A DNA stretch of 64,000 nt from UBA2241 sp963777895 (GTDB taxonomy: Bacteria > Actinomycetota > Thermoleophilia > UBA2241). Both the position numbers and the translations under genes were made by a program. Shown here piece by piece: positions 27,489 to 36,635 of the stretch; the stretch's first letter is position 1; each line of letters starts with the position of its first letter. Where the stretch lies: NCBI GenBank assembly GCA_963777895.1, contig CAVZSF010000005.1, forward strand, positions 434,001 to 498,000, in the 5' to 3' direction. The notes under the pieces are model-generated. The model was not told the DNA's origin and made no database searches. It worked only from the letters and a program-made list of their open reading frames with translations.

Positions 27489-28492
27489 AGGAGCGTCTCA
27501 AGGCCGCCAGGTTCAAGCTCATCATCATCGCCGCCATCGCCGCCGCGGCGGCGGTGGCGGGGATCGTCCTCGACGCCTACTGGATCGGCGTGTTGTCCCA
27601 AGCACTGATGATGGGCCTCGCGGCGGTGGCGCTCGACGTGCTCGTCGGGTGGTCTGGCATGCCATCGCTCGGCCATGCGGCCTTCTTCGGCGTGGCCGGC
27701 TACACGCTCGCGATCATGACCACTCGCTGGGACATCAACCCATGGCTTGCCGCAGTGGCCGGCGTCGTGCTCGCCCTGCTGCTTGCCTCCGGCTTCGCGC
27801 CGCTCGCGGTCCGCACCCACGGGCTCGCCTTTCTCACGGTGACGCTCGCCTTCGGCCAGGTCATCTGGGGAGTGGCGACCAAGTGGTACGGCGTCACCGG
27901 TGGCTCGGACGGCATCGCCGGCGTACCTCGGCCGGAGGCCCTGTTCGGCTTCTCGCTCTACGATCCTAAGGTCTTCTACGTGTTCACGATCATCGTCGTG
28001 GCGGTCTTCGCCGGTCTGCTCCTGTGGGTCATGAGCAGCCCGTTCGGGCTTCAGCTCAGGGGTGTTCGCCTGAGCGAGTTGAGGTTGCGGTCGCTCGGCT
28101 ACAGCTCATCGCGCCTGCGCATGGCTGCCTTCATCCTCTCGGCCGGTCTGGTCAGTGTGGCCGGCGTGATGTTCACCTTCTTCAACCAGTTCGTCGGGAC
28201 CAACGCGGTGGACTGGAAGCTATCGGCGCAGATGCTCCTGGCCGTCGTCGTAGGGGGCCCCGGCAAGATCTGGGGCCCGTTCGTCGCGGGAGTTGGGCTC
28301 TTCTTCATCCAGATCCTTGCGACGAACATCACCGATCGTTGGACCCTGATCCTCGGCCTGCTCTACATCGGCGCCGTTCTCTTCCTTCCCACCGGCATCG
28401 CCGGCTTGTTCAAGCGCGAAGGCTCCGCCGGCAAGCCCGGCGGAGTCACCGAGGCCGACATGGCGACCGAGTTGACAGAGGTCCAAGCATGA
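27485..28492 (+). CDS. livM: LivM-type ABC permease
   Basis: A 335-residue membrane permease that is intact, the only unbroken gene of this importer. It has about 9 hydrophobic segments with the family phrases GMPSLGHAAFFGVAGY, LAFGQVIWGVATKWYGVTGG and SLGYSSSRLRMAAF. The short cytoplasmic region GVRLSELRLRSLGY replaces the more usual GIRESE. It forms the heterodimeric channel with LivH. It overlaps both neighbours by the ATGA arrangement, so the operon is tightly coupled. Confidence 0.92.
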   Translation: MKERLKAARFKLIIIAAIAAAAAVAGIVLDAYWIGVLSQALMMGLAAVALDVLVGWSGMPSLGHAAFFGVAGYTLAIMTTRWDINPWLAAVAGVVLALLLASGFAPLAVRTHGLAFLTVTLAFGQVIWGVATKWYGVTGGSDGIAGVPRPEALFGFSLYDPKVFYVFTIIVVAVFAGLLLWVMSSPFGLQLRGVRLSELRLRSLGYSSSRLRMAAFILSAGLVSVAGVMFTFFNQFVGTNAVDWKLSAQMLLAVVVGGPGKIWGPFVAGVGLFFIQILATNITDRWTLILGLLYIGAVLFLPTGIAGLFKREGSAGKPGGVTEADMATELTEVQA

Positions 28493-29291
28493 GCGGTGAC
28501 GGTCATGCGACCAGCCAAGCGGCTGGGACCGTGACGAGCAAAGACCCAGTGCTCGAGATCATGGGCCTGACGAAGGTGTTCGGCGGGCTCCGTGCGGTCG
28601 GCGACTTCTCGATGAGCTGTGAGCGCGGGGGAGCGCCGTGGCATCCTTGGCCCCAATGGAGCCGGCAAGACCACGGTCTACAACCTTGTCTGCGGTGTCT
28701 ACCCCGTCACATCGGGCTCCGTTCGCCTGAAAGGAAGGGACATCACGCACTTGCCCATCCACGAGAGAGTGGGACTTGGGCTGGGGCGCACCTTCCAGGT
28801 GACCAACCTCTTCCAGGAGATGACGGTACTCGAGAACGTACTGCTGGCGACGCACGTGGCGACCGGCGAGCGACATTCGTACTTCAAGACCGTCGGCTCA
28901 TTGAAGGAGTCGAACGACAAAGCCATGGCGGAGCTCGAACAGCTCGGCCTCGAGGCCATGGCGTCCCACAGCGTGAGCGAATTGAGCTACGGACAGCAGC
29001 GGCAGCTGGAAGTGGCGCTGGCTCTCGCGCTCGAGCCGACTGTCCTCATGCTGGACGAGCCCACGGCCGGTCTGTCGCAGGTCGAGACCGACGCGATGGT
29101 CCAGTCTGATCAAGCGCCTGCCGTCGTCGCTCGCGATCGTGATGATCGAGCACGACCTCGACGTCATCTTCGACGTCATGGAGGAGATGAGTGTGATGCA
29201 TCGCGGCGAGTTGATCTGCGACGGCGACTGCGAGTTCGTACGCTCAGACCCATTGGTGACCGAGGTGTACATTGGACAGGCACGTGAGTGA
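28489..29291 (+). CDS. livG: LivG-type ABC ATPase, frameshifted as assembled
   Basis: A ~266-residue ATPase. After removing two extra T residues (near 28620 and 29106) it reads with Walker A LGPNGAGKTTV, Q-loop region GRTFQVTNLFQEMTV, signature ELSYGQQRQLE, Walker B VLMLDEPTAGLSQ and the switch His in MIEHDLDVIFDV. The 803-base length (3n+2) agrees with two insertions. The N-terminus has a short Ser/Thr-rich extension before VLEIMGLTKVFGG. It powers the LivHM channel with LivF. Confidence 0.85.
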
Positions 29292-30019
29292 GGACACCGC
29301 TCTGGCCCTCGACGTGAGTGGCCTGCATGCCCACTACGGACAGAGCCACGTGCTCCACGGCGTCGACCTGCAGGTGGAAGGTGGTGCGATCATCGGCCTC
29401 GTAGGCAGGAACGGCGTCGGTAAGACGACGTTCGTCAACACGGTCATGGGCATCGTGTCCGCGACTGGCGGGTCGGTGAAGATCTTCGGCGACGATGTCA
29501 CGGGCGTGCCGACCCATAAGCTGGCGAGACTGGGGGTGCGCGTCGTCCCTCAGGGACGCCGGCTCTTCCCGTCCGTCACGGTACGTGAGCACCTGGCGAT
29601 CGCAATGCAGGGCACATCGGGCAAGCGTACGCTGGAGTGGGCCTACGAGCGATTCCCGGCGCTTCAAGAGCGGTCCGCTTCATTGGCGAGGACCCTTTCC
29701 GGCGGAGAGCAGTCGCAATTGGCGATCGCGAGGGCCGTGATGGCCGAGCCGAAGCTCGGTTCTCATGGATGAGCCGACGGAGGGCCTGGCGCCGCTGACG
29801 GTGGCCGAGGTCGGCCGGCTGATCCAGGTCCTGCGGGATGAGGGCACGTCTGTGCTGCTCATCGAGCAGAACCTCCGTTTCGCGCTCAACTGCTGCGACG
29901 ACGTGGCGGTCATGTCTCGCGGCCAAGTCACGCACCGCGAACGAGTATCGGACATTGTCGATCGAGCGCATTTCGTCTCCGAGTTCATGGGGATGGAAAT
30001 GGGGGCTCAAGTCGGATGA
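29284..30019 (+). CDS. livF: LivF-type ABC ATPase, frameshifted as assembled
   Basis: A ~244-residue ATPase with Walker A GRNGVGKTTFV, signature TLSGGEQSQLA and, after removal of one extra G near 29760, Walker B VLMDEPTEGLAPL and LLIEQNL. The 736-base length is 3n+1, as one insertion predicts. The start is GTG 29284, overlapping the LivG stop; a TTG at 29272 is also in frame. It ends the importer operon. A UbiD gene follows after 55 bases. Confidence 0.86.
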
Positions 30020-30074
30020 TGCGGTCAGGCGGCCTCGGCCCAGCTTCGGCGGCTCGGCCCAGCTAGGAGGGCAT

Positions 30075-31733
30075 GTGACCTACTACAGGGACTTCAGCGA
30101 GTACATCGCGGCCCTCGAGGCCAAGGGTCTGGTGCGACGCGTGAAGACGCCGATCTGCAAGGACACCGAGCTCATGCCGCTTGTGCGCCTGCAGTTCCGC
30201 GGCTTGCCCGCCGAGCAGCGCACGGCCTTCGTCTTCGAAGACGTGCGCGATGTGAACGGCAAGCGGTTCCCCGGCCCGGTCGCCGTGGGCGTCCTCGGGG
30301 CCAACCGGGCCGTCTATGCGACGGCGCTCGGCTGCGCCCCGGACGAGATCACCGAGCGCTGGGCGGAGGTGCACAAGAGCTACATCGAGCCGCGCCTCGT
30401 CGACGACGGCCCCGTCATGGAGGAGATCCACGTCGGCGACGATGTGCTCGAGCACGACGGCATCCTCGAGTTCCCGCACCCGATCTCGACGCCCGGGTTC
30501 GACCCGGCGCCTTACTTCACCTCGCCCTTCTGGGTCACGAAGGACCCCGAGACGGGCGACCGCAACATCGGCACCTATCGCGTGATGGTGAAGGCCGCCG
30601 GCAAGGCCGGGATGATGGCCCATCAGAGCCAGCACATCGGCCTGCACCTGCAGAGCGCGCGGCGCCAGGGCAAGATGCTGGACGCTGCCATCATCCTCGG
30701 CTGCACGCCCGCCGTCGGGCTCTGCAGCGTCGCCAAGATCCCCTACGGCATCGACGAGTACGCGGTCGCCGGCGGCATCGCCGGAGAACCTATCGAGGTC
30801 GTCAAGTGCCAGACCGTCGACCTCGAAGTGCCGGCGAGCGCGGAGATCGTGATCGAGGGCTACGTGGACCCGACCTACCGCGAAGCCGAGGCGCCCTTCG
30901 GTGAGTACACCGGCTACATGGGGACCAGGGTCGCGAACCCGGTCTTCCACGTGACCGGCGTGATGCATCGCAAGACGCCGGTCTACCAGGCCTTCCTCAG
31001 CCAGTTCCCGCCGTCGGAGAGCAGCCTCATCCGCAAGCTCGCCTACGATGCCGTCTACCTGAACCGGCTGCGCGCAGCCAACATCCCGGGCGTGCTCGAC
31101 GTGCAGCTCCATGAGGCCACCGGCAGTTACGGCCTGATGGTGATCCAGCTCAAGAAGGTGCACCCGTCGCAGCCGTGGCAGGCGCTGCACGCGGCCGTTG
31201 CGCTCGATCCAACGATCGGCAAGATGATCGTGGCGGTCGACGACGACATCGACCCGAACGACGCGGACGCGGTGAACTGGGCGATGGCCTACCGCATGCG
31301 CCCGCACCTCGACACGCACATCGTCACGGGCAAGGCCAGTATCCTCGACCCGTCGTCGGCTCCGCCGGACGCCCACGTCGACGAGCAGCGCTTCCCCCAG
31401 CCGGTGGGCACCTCGTCGATCCTCATCGACGCGACCCGCAAGTGGGCCTACCCTCCGACATCACTGCCGCGCAAGGAGTTCATGGACCGCGCGCTGGAAC
31501 GCTGGGAGGCTGAAGGCCTGCCGCCCCTGACACTGAGGAAGCCCTGGTTCGGTTACGAGCTGGGTTACTGGACCGACGAGGCGCGCGCCGAGGCGCAGGC
31601 GGCCGTCGAAGGCCGCTACCTCGAGTCGGGCGCGCGCCTTGAGCAGACACGTGAAGCAGTCCCCGTCACAGGGTTCACAGAGCGATCCGACGACGGCGAC
31701 GGCGAGACCCAGAGGGGAGAGCTTGATGGCTGA
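30075..31733 (+). CDS. UbiD-family decarboxylase (catabolic-locus copy)
   Basis: A 552-residue member of the UbiD family, which use prenylated FMN made by UbiX to decarboxylate or carboxylate aromatic and alpha,beta-unsaturated acids. The prFMN and metal-binding region reads NIGTYRVMVKAAGKAGMM and HQSQHIGLHL, followed by EAEAPFGEYTGYMG with the catalytic acidic residues. It is longer than the quinone-type copy at 44897, mainly at the C-terminus, and the two are only distantly alike. The start is GTG 30075 with AGGAGG 5 bases upstream. It overlaps the flavoprotein gene by 8 bases. No UbiX lies next to it; the copy at 43594 could serve both. A heteroaromatic acid is a reasonable guess for the substrate. 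Confidence 0.88.
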   Translation: MTYYRDFSEYIAALEAKGLVRRVKTPICKDTELMPLVRLQFRGLPAEQRTAFVFEDVRDVNGKRFPGPVAVGVLGANRAVYATALGCAPDEITERWAEVHKSYIEPRLVDDGPVMEEIHVGDDVLEHDGILEFPHPISTPGFDPAPYFTSPFWVTKDPETGDRNIGTYRVMVKAAGKAGMMAHQSQHIGLHLQSARRQGKMLDAAIILGCTPAVGLCSVAKIPYGIDEYAVAGGIAGEPIEVVKCQTVDLEVPASAEIVIEGYVDPTYREAEAPFGEYTGYMGTRVANPVFHVTGVMHRKTPVYQAFLSQFPPSESSLIRKLAYDAVYLNRLRAANIPGVLDVQLHEATGSYGLMVIQLKKVHPSQPWQALHAAVALDPTIGKMIVAVDDDIDPNDADAVNWAMAYRMRPHLDTHIVTGKASILDPSSAPPDAHVDEQRFPQPVGTSSILIDATRKWAYPPTSLPRKEFMDRALERWEAEGLPPLTLRKPWFGYELGYWTDEARAEAQAAVEGRYLESGARLEQTREAVPVTGFTERSDDGDGETQRGELDG

Positions 31734-32952
31734 CCTGTCCGTAGACTTCGCAGGGCTCAAGCTGAAGAACCCGTTCATCATCGCGTCATCGGAACTGACC
31801 AACAAGGTCGAGAAGATCAAGATCGCGGAGGAGAACGGGGCCTCCGCCGTAAGCACCAAGCTCACCTTCCTCAAGGTGCCGCTCTACGCGAGGCCCTATC
31901 ACATCATCGAGAAGGGCGGCGCTTTCTACTCGCCCTCGGGCGAGCGCATGAGGGTCGAGGACACGCAGGAGCTCATCCAGCAGTGCAAGGAGCAGACCGA
32001 TCTCAAGATCATCGCCAACATGATGGGGCCGGGAGAGGACCTCGAGGGATGGGCGAAGCTGGCCCGGATGCTCGAAGAGGCCGGCGCCGACATGCTCGAG
32101 CTCAACATGTCCTGCCCCAACCTGGGCCTGATGGCCAAGCAGATGGGCGTCGACGAGGAGCCTGAGCTCGGCGCCACGCTGGGCAAGGATCCCGTGCTCG
32201 CCGGCAAGGTGTGCAAGGCCGTAAGCGACGCTGTCGGCGTGCCGGTCATGCCGAAGATGACCCCCGAGGCCAACACCATGATGGTCGCGCGCTCGGTGGA
32301 GAAGAACGGGGCGGCGGCAGTCTCGGCCATCAACTGCCCGCAGTCGCTGCCGCCGCTCGACATCGACCACGCGGGTCTGCCCATGTACCCGTCCACGGGC
32401 AACCAGTCCTTCGCCGGGCTGTGCGGCCCCTGGATCCGCCCGCTCGCGTACCGTCACATCGCCCAGATGCGCACCATCTGCCCGGACCTCCCTCTCGCGG
32501 GCGGCGGTGGCCTGATGAACTGGCGGCACTCCGTCGAGATGCTCATGTACGGGGCGACCGTCCTCACCTACTGCTCGCTGCTCTACCTCAAGGGCTACAA
32601 GGCCTTCGCCAAGATCGAGCCCGGCCTGCGCAAGTTCATGGACGAGAACGGCTACGAGACGCTGGCCGACCTGCGGGGCATCGCGCTCAAGTACATCGTC
32701 ACCCCCGGCGAGGTCGACTACATCCCGATGCTGCCCGAGATCGACCTCGAGAAGTGCAACGGCTGCGGTCTGTGCGCCGCCCCCGGCCATTGCGAGTGCA
32801 TCGAGATCCGCGACGGCAAGGCCGTCCTCGTGAACCCCACCGACTGCTACTCGTGTGCGGTCTGCTACTTCCTCTGCACCCGTGAAGCGATCACGATGAA
32901 GGAAGCGCCGATCGAGAACACGCGGGCAGGCGTGGCGTATCGGCCGGAATGA
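31726..32952 (+). CDS. Dihydropyrimidine dehydrogenase PreA-like / dihydroorotate dehydrogenase-family iron-sulfur flavoprotein
   Basis: A 408-residue protein. Residues about 1-330 form the FMN TIM barrel of the dihydroorotate dehydrogenase superfamily (GLKLKNPFIIASSELT; LELNMSCPNLG; MPKMTPEANTMM; LAGGGGLMNWRHSVEML). The C-terminus has two [4Fe-4S] motifs, CNGCGLC and CYSCAVCYFLC. This order matches PreA of the NAD-dependent dihydropyrimidine dehydrogenase, which reduces the ring of uracil and thymine. No PreB partner is seen beside it. Its overlap with the UbiD gene suggests consecutive steps, such as ring decarboxylation and ring reduction of an N-heterocycle; this is inference. Confidence 0.85.
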   Translation: MADLSVDFAGLKLKNPFIIASSELTNKVEKIKIAEENGASAVSTKLTFLKVPLYARPYHIIEKGGAFYSPSGERMRVEDTQELIQQCKEQTDLKIIANMMGPGEDLEGWAKLARMLEEAGADMLELNMSCPNLGLMAKQMGVDEEPELGATLGKDPVLAGKVCKAVSDAVGVPVMPKMTPEANTMMVARSVEKNGAAAVSAINCPQSLPPLDIDHAGLPMYPSTGNQSFAGLCGPWIRPLAYRHIAQMRTICPDLPLAGGGGLMNWRHSVEMLMYGATVLTYCSLLYLKGYKAFAKIEPGLRKFMDENGYETLADLRGIALKYIVTPGEVDYIPMLPEIDLEKCNGCGLCAAPGHCECIEIRDGKAVLVNPTDCYSCAVCYFLCTREAITMKEAPIENTRAGVAYRPE

Positions 32953-32977
32953 GCGACTGCGGACAGGAGCTGAGTCG

Positions 32978-33859
32978 ATGAAAGCCTTCGAGTACCTGCG
33001 GCCGAGCTCGCTCGAGGAGGCCTGCGTCGCGCTGGCCGACTCGGACGGCTCGGCCAGGGTCCTGGCCGGCGGCACCGATGTCCTCGTGCAGATCAGGGCG
33101 GGCGCGCTCCATCCGGGCGCGCTCATCAGCCTGCGGGACGTCCCCGACTTGGACTTCGTGCGGGCCGAGGCGGACGGCGGCCTCGCGATCGGCGCTCTCA
33201 CGGCGCTCGGCACGATCGAGCACTCGCCGGACGTCAACGAGCGCTTCCCCGCGATCGCGCAGGCCGCCGCCTGGGTCGGCTCCGTCCAGGTACGGAACCG
33301 GGCGACGGTCGGCGGCAACCTCTGCAACGCGGCTCCGTCGGCCGACACGGCGCCGATCCTCATCGCCCTCGGCGCCGAGGCGCTCATCACCGACGGGCGC
33401 AACGAGCGTGTGGTGGCGCTCGAGGACTTCTTCACCGGACCCGGTCAGACCGTCCTCGAGCGGGGCGAGCTCTTGCGCGCGCTGCACGTTCCTGCGGCCC
33501 CCGCCGACAGCTACTCCACGTATCTCAAGACCTTCCGTTCGGCCATGGACTGCTGCACGGTCGGCGTGGGCCTCTTCGCCACGTTCGAGCCCGGCTCGAC
33601 TGTGGTACGCGACGCCCGCCTCGTCCTCGGGGCAGTCGCCCCGACGCCGATGCGGGCGCGCGGCGCCGAGGCGCTGCTGGTCGGGCGCGAGCTCGACGAC
33701 GGCCTGATCGCCGCCGTCAGCGCCAAGGCAGTCGAGGAGTCTCGTCCCATCGACGACATCCGCGCGTCGGCCGACTACCGCAAGATCCTGGTCGAGGTCA
33801 TGTCGCGGCGCGTCCTCGCGGCTGCGGGCGCCTGGGCGCAGAACGGAGGCCGGGGATGA
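32978..33859 (+). CDS. Molybdenum hydroxylase FAD subunit (XdhB/CoxM type)
   Basis: A 293-residue FAD-binding subunit of a xanthine-dehydrogenase-type enzyme. Two FAD-contact motifs are clear: LAGGTDVLVQIRAG near residues 28-41, and ATVGGNLCNAAPSADTAP near residues 109-126. It passes electrons from the iron-sulfur subunit to an acceptor. The start is ATG 32978 with ACAGGAG upstream. It overlaps the small subunit by 4 bases in the common order FAD, iron-sulfur, molybdenum. Confidence 0.93.
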   Translation: MKAFEYLRPSSLEEACVALADSDGSARVLAGGTDVLVQIRAGALHPGALISLRDVPDLDFVRAEADGGLAIGALTALGTIEHSPDVNERFPAIAQAAAWVGSVQVRNRATVGGNLCNAAPSADTAPILIALGAEALITDGRNERVVALEDFFTGPGQTVLERGELLRALHVPAAPADSYSTYLKTFRSAMDCCTVGVGLFATFEPGSTVVRDARLVLGAVAPTPMRARGAEALLVGRELDDGLIAAVSAKAVEESRPIDDIRASADYRKILVEVMSRRVLAAAGAWAQNGGRG

Positions 33860-34338
33860 AGCGCGAAGTGCACATCACGGTCAACGGCGACGACTACCAC
33901 CTGCTCGTCGACAGCCAGCGGACCCTCCTCGAGGTCATCCGCGACGAGATCGGCCTGACGGGCACGAAGAACGGCTGCGGGCAGGGCGAGTGCGGCGCCT
34001 GCACCGTGCTCCTCGACGGCGCCCCGGTGAACTCGTGCCTGGTACTGGCCCTCGAGGCCGACGGCCGGGACGTCCTGACCATCGAGGGTCTCGGGACCGG
34101 GGACAAGCTGCACCCCGTCCAGGAGGCCTTCGTGGAGCTTGGCGCGATCCAGTGCGGCTTCTGCACCCCCGGCATGGTCCTGTCGGCGAAGGCTCTGCTC
34201 GACCACAACCCCGACCCATCGAGGGACGAGATCCTCCAGGGGCTCAAGGGCAACCTCTGCCGGTGCACCGGCTACGTGAAGATCATCGAGGCCGTCGAAG
34301 CGGCGGGCTGTCTCATCAGGGGAGGCGAGGCCGAATGA
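33856..34338 (+). CDS. Molybdenum hydroxylase [2Fe-2S] subunit (XdhC/CoxS type)
   Basis: A 160-residue small subunit with two [2Fe-2S] clusters: the plant-ferredoxin-type CGQGECGACTVLLDG and the C-terminal pair QCGFCTPGM and LCRCTGYVKI. It links the molybdenum centre to the FAD subunit. It has no twin-arginine signal, so the complex is cytoplasmic. It overlaps both neighbours by 4 bases. Confidence 0.95.
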   Translation: MKREVHITVNGDDYHLLVDSQRTLLEVIRDEIGLTGTKNGCGQGECGACTVLLDGAPVNSCLVLALEADGRDVLTIEGLGTGDKLHPVQEAFVELGAIQCGFCTPGMVLSAKALLDHNPDPSRDEILQGLKGNLCRCTGYVKIIEAVEAAGCLIRGGEAE

Positions 34339-36635
34339 AGACCTGCATCATCCGCAAGGGCGCCCCCCGCATCGACGCCATCCCGAAGGTGTCCGGCGAG
34401 GCGCAGTACACCGTGGACCTCAAGATGCCGGGGCTGGCCGCGGGCAAGATCCTGCGCAGCCCGCACGCTCACGCGAGGATCAGGTCGATCGACACGTCGG
34501 CCGCCAAGGCGCTGAACGGGGTGCTCGCGGTCATCACCGCCGAGGACGTGCCGGACAACAAGTTCAGCTTCTACGACTTCCTCAAGGACAAGCACATCCT
34601 GTGCACCGACAAGGTGCGCTACGTGGGCGATGAAGTGGCCGCCGTGGCCGCGGTCGACGAGGACACGGCCGAGGCCGCGCTCGAGCTGATCAAGGTCGAC
34701 TACGAGCCGCTGCCGGCCGTCCTGGAGCTCGACGAGGCGATGCAGGACGGCGCGCCGCTGGTCCACGAGGAGAAGGAGACCAACGCGACGTGGTCGGTGC
34801 AGCGCCTCTTCGGCGACCCCGACAAGGCGCTCGCCGAGTGCGACCACGTCGTCGAGGGCACGTATGTGACCCATCAGGTGGCGCACTGCTGCCTGGAGGT
34901 CTCGAACTGCATCGCCAAGTGGGACAAGAGCGGCAAGCTCACCATCTGGACGAATGCCCAGGCTCCCCACACGCAGCGGCAGGAGGTCGCCCGCGTCCTC
35001 GGCATCCCGCGGCAGAAGGTCCGCATCATCAACTCGACGATGGGCGGCGGCTTCGGATCGAAGCTCGTGATGGACATGAAGCTGCCGATCGCCGCCGTGC
35101 TCTCGAGGATCACGGGCCGGCCGATCCGCATCGTGAACACGCGCAGCGAGGAGTTCACCACCGCCAAGACGCGGTATCCGTACAAGCTCGAGCTCAAGAC
35201 GGGCGCCACGAAGGACGGCCGCATCCTCGTCCGCGACCTCAAGCTGACCGGTGACGCCGGGGCCTATCACGACAAGGGTCCCGCCACGATCAACTTCTCG
35301 AGCATGATGTTCGGCACCCTCTACGACGTGCCGAACATCCGCTTCTCCGCCGAGCTCGTCTACACGAACAAAGAGATGGGGACTGCCTTCCGGGGCTTCG
35401 GCAACCCACAGGTCACCTTCGCCACCGAGTCGCAACTCGACGAGCTGGCCGAGAAGATCGGCATGGACCCGCTCGAGCTGCGCCGCAAGAACGCCAACCG
35501 CCCCAACACGACCACCGCTTGCGGCGCCGAGATCGACGGGTGCGCGATGGCCGAGTGCATGGAGATCGCCGCCGAGGGCATCGGGTGGCAGGAGAAACGT
35601 GGCAAGAGCGGCCGCCTGCGCGGCATCGGTCTCGCCAACATGGTCCACACCGGGGGCGGCGGCCGCTTCTACGGCTACAACTCCTCGGAGGCCATGATCA
35701 AGCTGTCCGACGAAGGCATGGTGACCCTCATCACCTCAGCCCTCGACATGGGGCAGGGGGCGCACACCGCCATGGCCCAGATCGCCGCCGAGGAGCTCGG
35801 TGTGAAGCTCTCGGACATCAACGTCCTGTCGCACGACACCGAGCTCACCCCGTACGACCTGGGCTCGTGGGGGAGCAGGGCGACCTTCATGAACGGCAAC
35901 GCCGTGCTTGCGGCGGCGAAGGATGCCAAGGCGTCCCTGGTCGCCGCCGCCGCGGAGATGCTCGAGGTCGACCCGGCCGAGATCCTCGTCGAGCAGAGCA
36001 AGGTCTGGGTGAAGGGCTCGAACGAGACGCACGACCTCTCAGAGGTCGTCGACCACACGGTCAACGTGCACGGTGAGCCCATCTCGGGCATCGGGCGCTT
36101 CGTCGACCACCTCCCCGAGGGCTACACGATCCCGACCGCCTTCGCCAAGAACATCCCGAACTTCTCGTTCGGCACGCAGGCGGTCGAGGTCGAGGTCGAC
36201 CCAGAGACCGGCCAGATCCACGTCCTCAAGGTCATCGCAGCCCACGAGACCGGGACCACGATCAACCAGACAATGGCGGAAGGACAGCTCGAAGGCGCCA
36301 TCGCGCAGGGCATCGGTTTTGCCCTGATGGAACGCATCGTCCACGACGAGAGCGGCCGGGTCGTCAACGACCGCTTCCTCGACTACAAGATCCCGAACAT
36401 CGGCGACATGCCGGAGGTCGAGGCCTATTGTGTCGAGAGCATCGGCACGAACGGGCCGTTCGGCGCGAAGGGGATCGGGGAGCCCGCGCTCGTGCCCACG
36501 GCGCCGGCCATCGCCAACGCCGTGTACGACGCCATCGGCGTCCGACTTCACGAAGTGCCGATGACCCGCGAACAGGTCCTCAAGGCGTTGAAGGAGCAGG
36601 CATCGCAGACATCGGTGAGCGCGCCGGAGAGCTGA
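34335..36635 (+). CDS. Molybdenum hydroxylase catalytic subunit (xanthine-dehydrogenase type)
   Basis: A 766-residue molybdopterin-binding subunit that hydroxylates a carbon next to ring nitrogen or an aldehyde using water. Motifs in order are GEAQYTVDLKMPG, MGGGFGSK, GTAFRGFGNPQ, MGQGAHTAMAQIAAEELG, GSWGSRATFMNGN and the C-terminal KGIGEPALVPTAPA, which holds the catalytic Glu. The VAYRCSFR loop of CO dehydrogenase is absent, so it is not CoxL. The accessory genes downstream include YqeB and YqeC, which accompany selenium-dependent molybdenum hydroxylases such as xanthine, nicotinate or purine hydroxylases. The substrate is therefore probably a purine or another N-heterocycle. Confidence 0.93.
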   Translation: MKTCIIRKGAPRIDAIPKVSGEAQYTVDLKMPGLAAGKILRSPHAHARIRSIDTSAAKALNGVLAVITAEDVPDNKFSFYDFLKDKHILCTDKVRYVGDEVAAVAAVDEDTAEAALELIKVDYEPLPAVLELDEAMQDGAPLVHEEKETNATWSVQRLFGDPDKALAECDHVVEGTYVTHQVAHCCLEVSNCIAKWDKSGKLTIWTNAQAPHTQRQEVARVLGIPRQKVRIINSTMGGGFGSKLVMDMKLPIAAVLSRITGRPIRIVNTRSEEFTTAKTRYPYKLELKTGATKDGRILVRDLKLTGDAGAYHDKGPATINFSSMMFGTLYDVPNIRFSAELVYTNKEMGTAFRGFGNPQVTFATESQLDELAEKIGMDPLELRRKNANRPNTTTACGAEIDGCAMAECMEIAAEGIGWQEKRGKSGRLRGIGLANMVHTGGGGRFYGYNSSEAMIKLSDEGMVTLITSALDMGQGAHTAMAQIAAEELGVKLSDINVLSHDTELTPYDLGSWGSRATFMNGNAVLAAAKDAKASLVAAAAEMLEVDPAEILVEQSKVWVKGSNETHDLSEVVDHTVNVHGEPISGIGRFVDHLPEGYTIPTAFAKNIPNFSFGTQAVEVEVDPETGQIHVLKVIAAHETGTTINQTMAEGQLEGAIAQGIGFALMERIVHDESGRVVNDRFLDYKIPNIGDMPEVEAYCVESIGTNGPFGAKGIGEPALVPTAPAIANAVYDAIGVRLHEVPMTREQVLKALKEQASQTSVSAPES

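Noticed and set aside
34335..36635. Aerobic CO dehydrogenase large subunit
   Set aside because: The diagnostic active-site loop of CoxL is missing, and the accessory genes are of the YqeB/YqeC type.
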